The notes under the pieces: generated by a model
Seen by the model: only the letters and a program-made list of their open reading frames with translations
The model's database searches: none
Told to the model about the DNA's origin: nothing
Made by a program: the position numbers and the translations under genes
Assembly (NCBI RefSeq): GCF_001425235.1
Contig: NZ_LMEA01000011.1
Location: forward strand, 682,001 to 746,000
Length of the DNA stretch: 64,000 bases
Direction of reading: 5' to 3'
Source: Devosia sp. Root413D1
Lineage (GTDB): Bacteria > Pseudomonadota > Alphaproteobacteria > Rhizobiales > Devosiaceae
Shown here: positions 34,246 through 45,948 of the stretch, in pieces
Layout of the letters: each line of letters starts with the position of its first letter
How positions within the stretch are numbered: the first letter of the stretch is position 1

Positions 34246-35184
34246 ATGACCAATGTCAGCTCTGCGGCTGACACCTCGGCCGGCCCGGTTTCCACCGGGC
34301 CGGCCGTGCGCGTCGGTGGTAACCCGTTCCGGTTCTTTTTGAGGCTCCGCCTCGGCGACATCATCGCCATCGCGCCGTTCATCATCTTCGCTTTGCTGTT
34401 CCTGTTGATCCCGACGCTCGGCCTCGTGGTCGGCGCCTTCCAGGACCCGCAAGGCAATTTCACCCTGCAGAACGTCATGGATCTGGCGACGCCGCAGATC
34501 GCTGCCTCGTTCTGGATTTCGATCCGGGTTTCGGTGACGTCGGCCGTGCTTGGCGCCGCCATCGGGCTCGCCATTGCGCTGGCCATCATCCGGGGCAAGC
34601 TCCCCTCCGGCATCCGCTCGGCGGTGATGACCTTTTCCGGCGTCGCCTCGCAGTTCGCCGGCATCCCGCTGTCCTTCGCCTTCCTCGCGACGCTCGGCCG
34701 GCTCGGGCTGGTCACCGTGCTGCTGAAGTTCGCCGGGTTCGACCTCTACAAATCCGGCTTCAACCTTTTGAGTTTCTGGGGCCTCACCATCACCTATCTC
34801 TACTTCCAGATCCCGCTGATGATCCTGATCATCGCGCCGGCGATCGATGGGCTGAAGAAGGAATGGGGCGAGGCCGCCGCGACGCTGGGCGCCACCAATG
34901 GCCAGTTCTGGCGCTATATCGGGCTGCCGGTGCTGTGGCCGAACCTCCTCGGCACCTTGTCGCTGCTGTTCGCCAACGCGTTCGGCGCGATTGCCACCGC
35001 CTACGCGCTCACCGGTTCGTCGCTCAACATCGTGCCGATCCTGCTCTATGCGCAGATCCGCGGCGACGTGCTGCACAACCCCGGTCTCGGCGCCGCCCTG
35101 GCGCTCGGCATGATCGTCATCACCGCGCTCGCCAACATCGTCTACCTGGTGATCCGCACCCGCGCCGAGAGGTGGCTCAAATGA
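34246..35184 (+). CDS. ABC transporter permease 1
   Basis: 312 residues. A 40-residue cytoplasmic start is followed by about six helices. The EAA loop is WGEAAATLGATNGQFWRYIG. It starts one base after the binding-protein stop and overlaps the second permease by four bases (ATGA). Confidence 0.85.
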   Translation: MTNVSSAADTSAGPVSTGPAVRVGGNPFRFFLRLRLGDIIAIAPFIIFALLFLLIPTLGLVVGAFQDPQGNFTLQNVMDLATPQIAASFWISIRVSVTSAVLGAAIGLAIALAIIRGKLPSGIRSAVMTFSGVASQFAGIPLSFAFLATLGRLGLVTVLLKFAGFDLYKSGFNLLSFWGLTITYLYFQIPLMILIIAPAIDGLKKEWGEAAATLGATNGQFWRYIGLPVLWPNLLGTLSLLFANAFGAIATAYALTGSSLNIVPILLYAQIRGDVLHNPGLGAALALGMIVITALANIVYLVIRTRAERWLK

Positions 35185-35969
35185 AGCCAGCCAAGCTCTG
35201 GAGCTGGCTCATCTTCGCCTTCGGCGCGGCCTATTTCATCGTGCCGCTGCTCGCCACCTTCGAGTTCTCGCTGCGCATCCGCCGCGAGGGCTACACCTTC
35301 GATGCCTATACCTCGGTGTTCTCCGATGGGCGCTTCCAGGCCTCGTTCAGCTACTCGCTGATCGTCGGCGTCTGCGCCATTCTCGCCGGCCTGCTGATCG
35401 TCGTGCCCGCCGCCTATTACGTGCGGCTGCGCGCCCCGCACCTCAGGCCGATCATCGAGTTCATCACCCTGTTGCCGCTGGTGATCCCGGCCATCATTTT
35501 GGTGTTCGGCTATATCCGCATGTACAACACCTCATCGCCGCTGCCGCTGCTCGGCACCAACCTCGGCACCGATATCCTGTTGACGCTGGCCTATGTGGCG
35601 CTGGCCCTGCCCTACATGTATCGGGCGGTCGATACGGGGCTGCGCACCATCGATGTGCAGACCCTCACCGAAGCCGCCAATATCCTCGGCGCCAACCAGG
35701 CGACCATCATCGCCAAGGTGATCTTTCCCAACATCATCGTCGCGGTGCTGTCGGGCGCTTTCCTGACCCTCGCCATTGTCATCGGCGAGTTCACCATCGC
35801 GAGCCTCCTCAACCGGCAGGTGTTCGGTGTCTACATGCAGAATGTCGGCGCCAACCGGGCGTTCGAGCCTGCCGCGCTCGCCGTCATTTCATTCGTCATC
35901 ACCTGGGGCGCCATGGGCATGATCCAGCTGCTGGCGCGTTTCGCCCCCAAAACCGCCCGTAGGGACTAG
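35181..35969 (+). CDS. ABC transporter permease 2
   Basis: 262 residues with six helices and the EAA loop LTEAANILGANQATIIAKVI. The ATG at 35181 lies in the ATGA overlap with permease 1. It pairs with permease 1 over the ATPase encoded three bases downstream. Confidence 0.85.
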   Translation: MKPAKLWSWLIFAFGAAYFIVPLLATFEFSLRIRREGYTFDAYTSVFSDGRFQASFSYSLIVGVCAILAGLLIVVPAAYYVRLRAPHLRPIIEFITLLPLVIPAIILVFGYIRMYNTSSPLPLLGTNLGTDILLTLAYVALALPYMYRAVDTGLRTIDVQTLTEAANILGANQATIIAKVIFPNIIVAVLSGAFLTLAIVIGEFTIASLLNRQVFGVYMQNVGANRAFEPAALAVISFVITWGAMGMIQLLARFAPKTARRD

Positions 35970-35972
35970 ACC

Positions 35973-37040
35973 ATGGCCGAAGAATTTCTGCGCATCGACA
36001 AGCTGGTCAAGGCCTTCGGCGGCAACCAGGTCGTCAAGGGCGTCGACCTCTCGTTCAACAAGGGCGAGTTCGTCAGCCTGCTCGGCCCGTCGGGCTGCGG
36101 CAAGACCACCATCTTGCGGATGATTGCCGGCTTCGAGCGTCCGGATTCGGGCCGCATTCTGGTCGAGGGCAAGGACATTTCCGGCCTCGCGCCCAACCAG
36201 CGCAAGATCGGCATGGTGTTCCAGGCCTATGCGCTGTTCCCCAACATGAACGTCGCCGACAATATCGGCTTCGGGCTGAAAATCGCCGGCATGCCAAAGC
36301 CGCAGCGCGAAGCCCGGACCGAGGAGATGCTGCAGCTGATCGGCCTTTCCGGCTACGGCAAGCGCTATCCGTTCGAACTGTCGGGCGGCCAGCAGCAGCG
36401 CGTGGCGCTGGCGCGCGCGCTCGCCCCCAGCCCCCGCATGCTGCTGCTCGACGAGCCGCTCTCCGCGCTCGATGCCAAGATCCGCGTCTCGCTGCGCGAG
36501 CAGATCCGCCAGATCCAGCGCGAACTGGGGATCACCACGGTGTTCGTGACGCACGACCAGGAAGAGGCGCTGTCGATCTCCGACCGGATCGTCGTGCTCA
36601 ACACCGGTAATGTCGAGCAGTTCGGCCAGCCGTTCGAGATCTACAACCGGCCGCAGACCAGGTTCGTCGCGACCTTCGTCGGCACGCTCAATACCCTTAA
36701 TGCCACCGTCGCCGACGCCGGCGCCAAGACCGTGACACTGGGCGGCACCACCGTCACCATCCCGGCTTTGCCCGCTTCTGCACGCAACGGTGAAGCCGTA
36801 GCCCTGACTATGCGGCCCGAAGCGGTGTCGCTCGCCAACGGCGCGACGCGCGATATCGTGCTCGATGGCAAGGTCGCTGAAGTCAGCTTCCTCGGCTCGG
36901 TGATCCGCCTGAAGGTCGACCTCGGCGACAACGCGGTGAACCTCGACACCTTCAACGACCAACGCACCCCACCCCCGGCGCACGGAGCGCCAGTGCGCAT
37001 CGGCATCGCCTCGAGCGACGTGCTCGTGCTGGAGCGGTAG
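35973..37040 (+). CDS. ABC transporter ATPase (PotA/FbpC type)
   Basis: 355 residues: Walker A GPSGCGKTTILR, Q-loop FQAYALFPNMNV, signature LSGGQQQRVALARAL, Walker B MLLLDEPLSALDAKI, H-loop VFVTHDQEEA, and a C-terminal TOBE domain (MRPEAVSLANG, VSFLGSVIRLKVDLG). TOBE-bearing ATPases of this type energise iron, polyamine or thiamine importers. Last gene of the operon. Confidence 0.88.
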   Translation: MAEEFLRIDKLVKAFGGNQVVKGVDLSFNKGEFVSLLGPSGCGKTTILRMIAGFERPDSGRILVEGKDISGLAPNQRKIGMVFQAYALFPNMNVADNIGFGLKIAGMPKPQREARTEEMLQLIGLSGYGKRYPFELSGGQQQRVALARALAPSPRMLLLDEPLSALDAKIRVSLREQIRQIQRELGITTVFVTHDQEEALSISDRIVVLNTGNVEQFGQPFEIYNRPQTRFVATFVGTLNTLNATVADAGAKTVTLGGTTVTIPALPASARNGEAVALTMRPEAVSLANGATRDIVLDGKVAEVSFLGSVIRLKVDLGDNAVNLDTFNDQRTPPPAHGAPVRIGIASSDVLVLER

Positions 37041-37090
37041 GGGGCACCGCCCCTGCTGCCAGCCAACCACCGCACCTCCCCCAAACTCGA

Positions 37091-37171
37091 TGTCATCCCA
37101 GCGAAAGCTGGGACCCAACCCGCAGGTCGGCACCAGCGGAGAAATGGGTCCCAGCTTTCGCTGGGATGACA
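37091..37171. repeat. REP-like inverted repeat, family A copy 4
   Basis: TGTCATCCCAGCGAAAGCTG arm and its reverse complement, here between two genes on the same strand. Confidence 0.85.
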
Positions 37172-37330
37172 GCCGGTGGGTGGGAGAGAACCTGCCACAA
37201 ATGCGGCCGCGTCAGCGGCATGCGCAAAATCCTTCTCCCCCCTCCCCCCAACCAGCAACACTTTGACCCGCAAGCCGATTCACCCGCGCGCCATCCTGCA
37301 CTAAGGTGCCCCGCAAATCGCGGAGCACCC

Positions 37331-38167
37331 ATGACCACCCCACTCGTCACCACCGACTGGCTTGCCGACCACATCGATGACGCCAATGTCGTCCTCGTCG
37401 ATGCCAGCTGGTACATGCCGGCCGCCAACCGCAGCGGGCGCGCCGAATACCTCAAGAGCCACCTGCCCGGCGCGGTGTTCTTCGGCATCGACGATATCGC
37501 CGACAAGACCACCACCCTGCCCCACATGCTGCCGACCCCGGCGGCCTTTGCCGAGGCGGTGGGCAAACTCGGCATCGCCGACACCGACACCATCGTCGTC
37601 TACGACGAAGCCGGCGTCTTCGCCGCGCCGCGCGTCTGGTGGAGCTTCCGCGCCATGGGCGCCAGGGACGTGCGCGTACTCGATGGCGGCGGCCCGAAAT
37701 GGCGCGCCGAGGGCCGACCGACCGCCTCGGGCGAGGAGCAGCCGGCACCCCGAACTTTCGTGCCGCACTACCAGCCGGCGCTGGTGCAGGATTTCGACGC
37801 CGTGCTGGGGCTGACCAGCTCGAAGGCCAGGACCATCGTCGACGCCCGCCCCGGCGACCGCTTCCGCGGCGAAGCCCCGGAACCCCGCCCCGGCCTCGCC
37901 TCCGGCCACATTCCCGGCAGCCTGAGCGTGCCGGCCGGCGACGTGACGGCGAACGGGCAGCTTAAGTCAGCGGCGGAGTTGCAGGCACTGTTCGCGAAGG
38001 CCGGTGTCGATGTGACCAGGCCGATCGTCACCAGCTGCGGTTCTGGGGTGACCGCCTCGACGGTGGCCCTGGCGCTGGCGATAGCCGGGGCGAAGGATGT
38101 CGCGGTCTATGACGGGTCGTGGACGGAGTGGGGCGGTCGGGCCGACGCGCCGGTGGAGCGGGGCTGA
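37331..38167 (+). CDS. sseA: 3-mercaptopyruvate sulfurtransferase
   Basis: 278 residues, two rhodanese domains. The first (residues 1-130) starts TTPLVTTDWLADHIDDANVV and lacks the active Cys; the second carries the catalytic loop TSCGSGVTASTVALAL. The CGSGVTA form is typical of mercaptopyruvate rather than thiosulfate enzymes. It moves sulfur from 3-mercaptopyruvate to thiol acceptors or cyanide in the cytoplasm. The ATG at 37331 gives the family length. Confidence 0.9.
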   Translation: MTTPLVTTDWLADHIDDANVVLVDASWYMPAANRSGRAEYLKSHLPGAVFFGIDDIADKTTTLPHMLPTPAAFAEAVGKLGIADTDTIVVYDEAGVFAAPRVWWSFRAMGARDVRVLDGGGPKWRAEGRPTASGEEQPAPRTFVPHYQPALVQDFDAVLGLTSSKARTIVDARPGDRFRGEAPEPRPGLASGHIPGSLSVPAGDVTANGQLKSAAELQALFAKAGVDVTRPIVTSCGSGVTASTVALALAIAGAKDVAVYDGSWTEWGGRADAPVERG

Positions 38168-38174
38168 GGCGGGC

Positions 38175-38320
38175 CGACTGCAGGCAGACGGCCCCTCCCA
38201 TCCTCCCCCATAATGGGGGAGGTGAAGAGTCGAGGCTCTGTCTGCGATCGTGCCAAACACACCGAAAGGGCACCTCCCCCTTTATGGGGGAGGATGGGAG
38301 GGGGCCGTCTCTATCAGTCG
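38175..38320. repeat. Long inverted repeat, family B copy 2
   Basis: Arms containing GCAGACGGCCCCTCCCATCC and GGGGCCGTCTCTATCAGTCG, inner CTCCCCCAT stem. Same family as 4951-5097 and 59080-59228. Confidence 0.8.
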
Positions 38321-38333
38321 GGTCAGCCAACGC

Positions 38334-38490
38334 AAGCGGCCCCACCCCACCCTTAATCCCTCCCCATCAAGGGGAGGGAGATCCGACTGCAAGGCTTCGG
38401 TTCTTTCGTCTCCCTCCCCCTTGTGGGGAGGGTAGCGCAGCTAGGCGGAGCCGCCGTAGCGAAGCTGGGTGGGGGTGGGCCCCACGCTCC
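38334..38490. repeat. Further GC-rich inverted repeat
   Basis: CCCCACCCCACCCTTAATCC near 38340 and GCTGGGTGGGGGTGGG near 38465-38480, with CCCTCCCC stems inside. It completes the gene-free stretch 38168-38495; no coding frame is supported there. Confidence 0.6.
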
Positions 38491-38495
38491 AGCCC

Positions 38496-41400
38496 CTACC
38501 CCCGCGAAACCCGCCAACTCCTCACCTCGAACGGCCGTAGCCCCGCACCCTCGCCACGCGCCATCGGCTCCTCGAGAATGTTGAGGCTCTCGCTGAGCTT
38601 CCACCCCTCCGGCACCTCCACGGCGAAATCGCCGCGCCGGCCCGAGGGCTCATACACCCGCAGCACCAGCCCATTGCCGTCCTCGGCCGGCTTCAGCCCC
38701 GACAGCGCTGCCGGAATGCCGTCGATCCCGATCGGTTCATAATGCACCGCGGCGACGCCGCTGGCGACGGCGGCCAGCATCGGCTGGTTCAGGTCCTCGG
38801 CTTCCTCGCGCACCCGGCCCTCGTGCCATTCGCCGGCATGCGGATAGAGCGCATAGGTGAAGCGCTGCCCGCCTTCATCGGCCAGTGGGTCCGGATAGAC
38901 CGGCGAGCGCACGAGACTGAGGCCCAGCACGTTGCCCTTGGCGCTGTGCCCGTACTTGGCGTCGTTGAGCAGCGCCACGCCGAAACCCGGCTCGCTCATA
39001 TCGAGGAAGCGATGGCCCGGCACTTCGAACTGCGCCTGGTCCCAGCTGGTATTGTTGTGCGTGGTGCGCTGCACCACCCCGTTGGCGTGCTCGAACGTGG
39101 CATGGGCGGCGCGCACCGCCACCGGCGTCTGTGTCCTCAACAGGCAATGCCGATCGTGCCAGTCGATCTCGGTCGCGATATCGAGACGCACCCCGTTGGC
39201 GTCGAGGCTGTAGGTCTGCGTCACCGTCGAGGCGCGGAAGCGGCGGACGATGCGGATCGCGACGCGCGCCGGCGTATCCTCGACCACCTTGATGCTTTCG
39301 GGCCGGTTCAGCTCGATGCCTTTCTTGGCGTAATCCTCTTCGATGTCCCAGGCATCCCAGTCGCGCGGCTTATCGGCCGGATAGACCCAGAGCTGGTTGC
39401 CGCGGCCGGCAAGCGCCTCGCGCCCGGTCGCCTTGTGGATGAGGCTGGTGACGGTGCCATCGAGCCCGATCGTGGCGCGGATATGCGCGTTCTCGAGGTG
39501 GCTCTCGCTCACCGACAGGCCCGCCAGCGGCTCGAGCGTCGAGCGGGTGAACACCTTGATGCCGAGCGGCGCCATCACGTCGGAGCTCGAGAAATGCGTG
39601 CCGTCCGACAGCGTCACCCGCACTGGCCGGCGGCTGAGCGAGGGGTTCACCACGATCACCGCGTCATGCACATCGCCGTTCGGGATGCGGTTGACGATCA
39701 CCGACATCGCCATCTGCTGACGCGCCAGCGCCCGGCCGACCGCGTCGTTCAGCTCGCGCTCGGCATCCTCGTAGACCTCGGCGATCGAGGAGCCGGGCAG
39801 GATGTCGTGGAACTCGTTCTTCAGCACCACGCGCCAGATATGCTCGAGGCTCTCCGGCTGCTCGCCACCGAGCAGCGCTGCCAGCGAGGCCAGCGTTTCG
39901 GCGGTGATCAGCGCGCGCTCAGCCTGCCGGTGCGCCTTCTTGGTGGCGCTCTGCGTGGTGAGCGTCGCGCGGTGCAGTTCCAGATAAATGTCGCCCTGCC
40001 ACACCGGCAGTTCTGTCTGCTTGCCGGTCTCGTGCGCCGCGGCGAAGAAATCCTCGACCCGGCTCCAGCGCGCCTTGGGCAGCACCGGGAAATCCCGCAG
40101 CTGCATTTCGCGCTCGACATATTCCGGCGTGACCCCGCCGCCGCCATCGCCATAGCCCACGGCGAGCAGCGAAGTCTGGTGCTGCGGCTTCTGCATGAAG
40201 TTACGCCAGGTCTTCAGAATGCTGAGCGGGTTCACTGCCCCATTATAGCCGTGCCAGGGGTTGTTGAAGGTGTGGGTCAACACCCGCGAGCCATCGATCC
40301 CCTCCCACCAGAACAGGTCGGCCGGGATGGTATTGGTGTCGTTCCAGTTCACCTTGATGGTGAAGAACGAGTCGATACCGCCTTGTTTCAACAGCTGCGG
40401 TAGCCCGCCCGAAAAGCCGAAGCAGTCGGGCAGCCAGCACACCCGGTGCTTGACCCCGAACTTCTGCTGGAAATAGCGCTGCCCGTAGAGGATCTGCCGC
40501 GTCAGGCTCTCGCCGGTGGGCATATTGGTGTCGGGCTCGACCCACATGCCGCCGACCGTCTCCCAGCCGCCGGCCGCCACCTTCGCCTTGATCTTCTGGA
40601 ACAGCGCCGGATCGTCTTCCTCGATCTGCGCGTAGTAATGCGCCGTCGACTGGTTGAAGCGGAAACCCGATTGCGCCAGGTACTCGTTGCTCCCCTCCAT
40701 CAGCGTCACCGCCGTCGAGAAGGTACGGCGCATCTTGCGGCGGGTCTCGGCATAGGGCCAGAGCCAGGCGAGATCGATATGCGCATGCCCGGTGAGGGCG
40801 ATCTCGCCCTGTTGCGGGAAGCGCTGCTTGAGTTCGCGCAGCCGCTCGATCAGCTTCAGGTCCGCCTTGATGACGCTCTGGCGCTGCGCTTCGCTGAGCG
40901 GCGCCGGGTTGTCCTTCAGCGGCGGCAATTGCCAGATCTTCTGCTGGCCGCGCTGCGGCGCAAAGCGCGCGACATAATCCTCGGTGCCCGACGGCCATTC
41001 GAGCGCGTAAAAGGCCTCTTCCGCTGCGGCGACCAGGTGCGGCACCACCTCGTGCCCGTCGAGCTCGCTGGCCGCTTCATGCACTTGGCTCAAGCGCAGG
41101 CGGAACGCGTCGACCGCGCCATCGAGCCAGTAGAGTCTGGCGTCGTTCAGATGCGGTTTGCGCACCGGTTCGCCGAACGGCAGCCGCGCCACCGCTTCCG
41201 CCTCGATGCGGAAATCATGCGCCCGCACCGGGAATTCCTTGTGATACGGGTCGTTGCCGAAACCGACATTGTCGTCGCCATAGATCAGCGTCGCCAGCGC
41301 CTCACCGCCGAGGTCGAGGAACAGCCGCGTCTCGGCAATCGGCCAGCTCGAGGGCACCGAAACGCCGGCAGCAAAGCTCTGCACGCCGTCACGGCTCGGC

Positions 41401-41537
41401 CATGGCGCTCCGACTTCGATCGGCTTGCCGTTCAGCGTCCAGCCGCCCACCGGCAGTGTCTCGCGCTCCCGCCACCAGGTGAGCTCATCCAGCCGCACCC
41501 TGATCCGGTCCAGCCGCTGCTCGATGGAGAGAGCCAT
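38496..41537 (-). CDS. Alpha-mannosidase, glycoside hydrolase family 38
   Basis: 1013 residues, full length for bacterial GH38. The zinc/substrate motif GHAHIDLAWLWPYAET and the nucleophile segment CWLPDCFGFSGGLPQLLKQG are intact. Middle helical and C-terminal beta domains follow (NEFHDILPGSSIAEVYEDAE; SFGVALLND-like region). No signal peptide, so it cleaves alpha-mannosides inside the cell after uptake. The ATG at 41537 is preceded by GAGGA. A near-perfect palindrome lies 15 bases upstream. The ChvE-type sugar transporter next door may import its products or substrates. Confidence 0.92.
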   Translation of the reverse strand: MALSIEQRLDRIRVRLDELTWWRERETLPVGGWTLNGKPIEVGAPWPSRDGVQSFAAGVSVPSSWPIAETRLFLDLGGEALATLIYGDDNVGFGNDPYHKEFPVRAHDFRIEAEAVARLPFGEPVRKPHLNDARLYWLDGAVDAFRLRLSQVHEAASELDGHEVVPHLVAAAEEAFYALEWPSGTEDYVARFAPQRGQQKIWQLPPLKDNPAPLSEAQRQSVIKADLKLIERLRELKQRFPQQGEIALTGHAHIDLAWLWPYAETRRKMRRTFSTAVTLMEGSNEYLAQSGFRFNQSTAHYYAQIEEDDPALFQKIKAKVAAGGWETVGGMWVEPDTNMPTGESLTRQILYGQRYFQQKFGVKHRVCWLPDCFGFSGGLPQLLKQGGIDSFFTIKVNWNDTNTIPADLFWWEGIDGSRVLTHTFNNPWHGYNGAVNPLSILKTWRNFMQKPQHQTSLLAVGYGDGGGGVTPEYVEREMQLRDFPVLPKARWSRVEDFFAAAHETGKQTELPVWQGDIYLELHRATLTTQSATKKAHRQAERALITAETLASLAALLGGEQPESLEHIWRVVLKNEFHDILPGSSIAEVYEDAERELNDAVGRALARQQMAMSVIVNRIPNGDVHDAVIVVNPSLSRRPVRVTLSDGTHFSSSDVMAPLGIKVFTRSTLEPLAGLSVSESHLENAHIRATIGLDGTVTSLIHKATGREALAGRGNQLWVYPADKPRDWDAWDIEEDYAKKGIELNRPESIKVVEDTPARVAIRIVRRFRASTVTQTYSLDANGVRLDIATEIDWHDRHCLLRTQTPVAVRAAHATFEHANGVVQRTTHNNTSWDQAQFEVPGHRFLDMSEPGFGVALLNDAKYGHSAKGNVLGLSLVRSPVYPDPLADEGGQRFTYALYPHAGEWHEGRVREEAEDLNQPMLAAVASGVAAVHYEPIGIDGIPAALSGLKPAEDGNGLVLRVYEPSGRRGDFAVEVPEGWKLSESLNILEEPMARGEGAGLRPFEVRSWRVSRG

Positions 41538-41551
41538 GCGAAATATCCTCG

Positions 41552-41565
41552 TTGCAACGTTACAA
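41552..41565. promoter_or_regulatory. Candidate operator upstream of alpha-mannosidase
   Basis: TTGCAACGTTACAA: 14-base palindrome with one mismatched pair and an AACGTT centre, 15-28 bases before the start codon. LacI- and related family operators have this form. Confidence 0.5.
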
Positions 41566-41689
41566 TGCGCGGCGGACAAAACCATAACTGGCCGCGGCTC
41601 GCTAGGGCGGGAAGCGGGAAAATGTTGCAGCGTCCAACAGTGACTGGGGAGGGGAGATCGCCTGAACCATCGTGCCCTCCAGGATCCCC

Positions 41690-41872
41690 TCTCTTGCGAT
41701 TTCTAAGGCTTAGCAAACGCTAAGCCCAAGAAATCGCTTTCTCCCCCACAAGGGGGGAGATGATCGGTGGCTTCCATTCGCATCGGAGCGTCAGTCGGGA
41801 CTCTCCCCCTTGGCGGGGGAGAAAGCGAAAACTTGGGCCTAGCGCAGCTAAGTCCTTAGTTTTCGCCAGAGA
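41690..41872. repeat. Gene-free stretch with nested inverted repeats
   Basis: Contains GGCTTAGC-AAAC-GCTAAGCC near 41707-41727 flanked by matching CGATTTCT/AGAAATCG arms, and CTCCCCC/GGGGGAG stems beyond. The gap 41538-41895 holds no supported coding frame. Confidence 0.6.
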
Positions 41873-41895
41873 GGGGGTTCTGGCCCCCTCGGCGA

Positions 41896-43163
41896 TCAGG
41901 CCTTGTTCTTGTTGTACAAGTCGAAGAACACCGCGGCCAGCAGCACCACGCCCTTGATCATCTGCTGCAGGTCGATGTTGATGCCCATGATCGACATGCC
42001 GTTGTTCAGGACACCCATGATGAAGGCGCCGATCACCGCGCCGGCGACCTGGCCGACGCCGCCCAGCGCCGAGGCGCCGCCGATGAACACCGCGGCGATC
42101 ACGTCGAGCTCGAGCCCCTGCCCCGCCTTCGGCGTCGCCGAGTTGAGGCGGGCGGCGTAGATCATGCCGGCGAGCGCCGCGAGCGCTCCCATGATGGCGA
42201 AGATGTAGAAGGTCAGCCGCTCGGTCTTGATGCCCGACAGCGCCGCCGCCTTGGGGTTGCCGCCGATGGCATAGATACGGCGGCCGAAGGTCAGCCGCTT
42301 GGTGAGAAAGACGAAGCCGGCGATCAGGATGCCCATCACCACCAGGACGTTCGGCAGGCCTTTGTAGGACGCCAGCATGTAAGTGAAGAACAGCACCAGC
42401 GCCGCGATGACGATGTTCTTTGCGGCAAACAGCGCGAACGGCTCGCTCTCATAGCCGCGCGCCGTGCGGCGGGCCCGGGTGCGGATCGACAGCAGGATCA
42501 TGCCGACTACGGCGACGATGCCGATGGCGAGCGTCGCCCCGTGCAGCACCAGCGGCTGCACGCCCTGGCTGGCCGGCACGAGGGTGATCGCCCCGATGAA
42601 GTCGGGGATGAACCCCGCCGACAGCAGCTGGAACTCGGCCGGGAACGGGCCGACCGACTGGCCGGCGAGAATGGACAGCGACAGGCCCTTGAAGATCAGC
42701 ATGCCGGCCAGCGTCACGATGAAGCTCGGGATGCGGTAATAGGCGATCAGGTAGCCTTGCGCCGCGCCGATCGCCGCCCCGACCACGAGGCAGATGAGGC
42801 CGGCAACGATCGGGTTGGCGAGGAAGGCCAGCTCCGGCGGGAACTTCCAGCCGATCATCAGCATGGCCGCCAGCGCGCCGATAAAGCCCGACACCGAGCC
42901 GACGCTGAGGTCGATATGGCCGGCGACGATCACCAGCAGCATGCCCAGCGCCATCACGATGATGTAGCTGTTCTGCAGGACGATATTGGTGAGGTTCAGC
43001 GGCTTGAACAGCACGCCGCCCGTCGTCCACTGGAAGAACAGCATGATCAGGATCAGCACCAGCAGCAGGCCGTATTCGCGGAGGTTCGCTTGCAGCGCGC
43101 CCCAGATCGAAAGCGGCGCAGCGGCTTCTGCCGGGGTTGCAGCCTGCGGTGCGGTTTCGGTCG

Positions 43164-43167
<4 letters not shown>
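41896..43167 (-). CDS. gguB: Multiple-sugar ABC transporter permease, GguB/MmsB-like
   Basis: 423 residues with about ten helices. The conserved [20 protein letters not shown] segment and [20 protein letters not shown] loop belong to CUT2 permeases, which work as homodimers. Start overlaps the ATPase stop (ATGA). It imports monosaccharides such as arabinose, galactose, glucose or xylose delivered by the ChvE-like binding protein. Confidence 0.9.
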
Positions 43168-44741
<1,574 letters not shown>

Positions 44742-44832
44742 GGGCGGCCTTCTGGTTGGTCCCGGTCGCCAGATGGCGCCGCGGGGCCGGATTTACTTGT
44801 GGGGCGAAGTTTACTTGAGGGGATAGAATGCC

Positions 44833-44864
44833 GAAAGGGCCCCGCTGCTCAGCGAGGCCCTTCC
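44833..44864 (-). terminator. Hairpin between chvE and gguA
   Basis: AAAGGGCCCCGCT pairs with AGCGAGGCCCTT (one mismatch) directly after the binding-protein stop. It probably protects the upstream mRNA or reduces read-through, so that the binding protein is made in excess of the membrane subunits. Confidence 0.6.
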
Positions 44865-44877
44865 GAAGGCTTCGACC

Positions 44878-45948
44878 TTACTGGAGGTCGGATTCCTTGA
44901 TGTAGCCCGAGTCGACGACCAGAGCCTTGTAGTTGGTGGCATCGACGTCATGCGGGACGAGCAGGATCGACGGCACGACCTTGACGCCATTGTCATAGGT
45001 CTTGGTGTCGAGTCCTTCCGGCGTACCGCCGCCGACGACAGTGTCGACGAGCGCGGCAGTGGTCGCGGCCAGTTCGCGGGTATCCTTGAACACGGTCGAG
45101 TACTGCTCGCCGGCGATGATCGCCTTCACCGACGGGACTTCGGCGTCCTGCCCGGTGATGATCGGCCACGGCTGGTCGGCCGAACCGTAACCAACGCCGC
45201 GCAGCGACGAGATAATGCCGCGGCTCAGCCCGTCATAGGGGGCCAGGACGCCATCGACTCGGCTGCCGTCCGAGTAGTTGGCCGAAAGGATGTTGTCCAT
45301 GCGGGCCTGCGCCACGGCGCCGTCCCAACGGAGCGTGCCGACCTTGTCCATGCCGGTCTGGCCGGACTTGATCACCACGTCGCCCGAGTCGATCAGCGGC
45401 TGGATGACGCTCATCGCGCCGTCGTAGAAGAAGAAGGCGTTGTTGTCGTCGGGCGAGCCGCCGAACAGTTCGACGTTCCACGGCTTGGTGCTCGGGAACC
45501 GCTCCTTCAGGCCCTTGACCAGCGAGTTGGCCTGCAGCACGCCGACCTGGAAGTTGTCGAAGGTGGTGTAGTAGTCGACATTGGCGCTTTCGCGGATCAG
45601 GCGGTCATAGGCGATGACCTTGATGCCCGAGTCGGCAGCCTGCTGCAGCACGGCACTGAGCGTCGTGCCGTCGATCGACGCGATCACCAGGGCCTTCACG
45701 CCCTTGGTCACCATGTTCTCGATCTGAGCGAGCTGGTTCGGGATATCGTCCTCGGCATATTGCAGGTCGACGCTGTAGCCCTTGGCCTCGAGGGCGGCCT
45801 TCAGCGAGTCACCGTCCGAGATCCAACGGAGCGACGACTTGGTCGGCATCGCAATGCCGATGGCGCCCTTGTCCTGGGCAAACGCCTGGCCGGAGAGCGC
45901 GATGGCGCCAACGGTGACGGCGGTCATAAGAAGCTTCAAGGCTTTCAC
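44878..45948 (-). CDS. chvE: Sugar-binding protein, ChvE-like
   Basis: 356 residues from GTG at 45948, with GGGAGGA just before it. Signal peptide ([23 protein letters not shown] cleavage). Close to Chv[21 protein letters not shown], the ligand region [20 protein letters not shown], and [20 protein letters not shown]. In Agrobacterium ChvE binds monosaccharides for transport and chemotaxis and also boosts VirA signalling; here only the transport role is supported by context. Confidence 0.92.
   Translation of the reverse strand: MKALKLLMTAVTVGAIALSGQAFAQDKGAIGIAMPTKSSLRWISDGDSLKAALEAKGYSVDLQYAEDDIPNQLAQIENMVTKGVKALVIASIDGTTLSAVLQQAADSGIKVIAYDRLIRESANVDYYTTFDNFQVGVLQANSLVKGLKERFPSTKPWNVELFGGSPDDNNAFFFYDGAMSVIQPLIDSGDVVIKSGQTGMDKVGTLRWDGAVAQARMDNILSANYSDGSRVDGVLAPYDGLSRGIISSLRGVGYGSADQPWPIITGQDAEVPSVKAIIAGEQYSTVFKDTRELAATTAALVDTVVGGGTPEGLDTKTYDNGVKVVPSILLVPHDVDATNYKALVVDSGYIKESDLQ

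Noticed and set aside
38742-40403. 553-codon plus-strand frame
   Set aside because: Antisense to the GH38 alpha-mannosidase, no ribosome-binding site, shadow-like composition.
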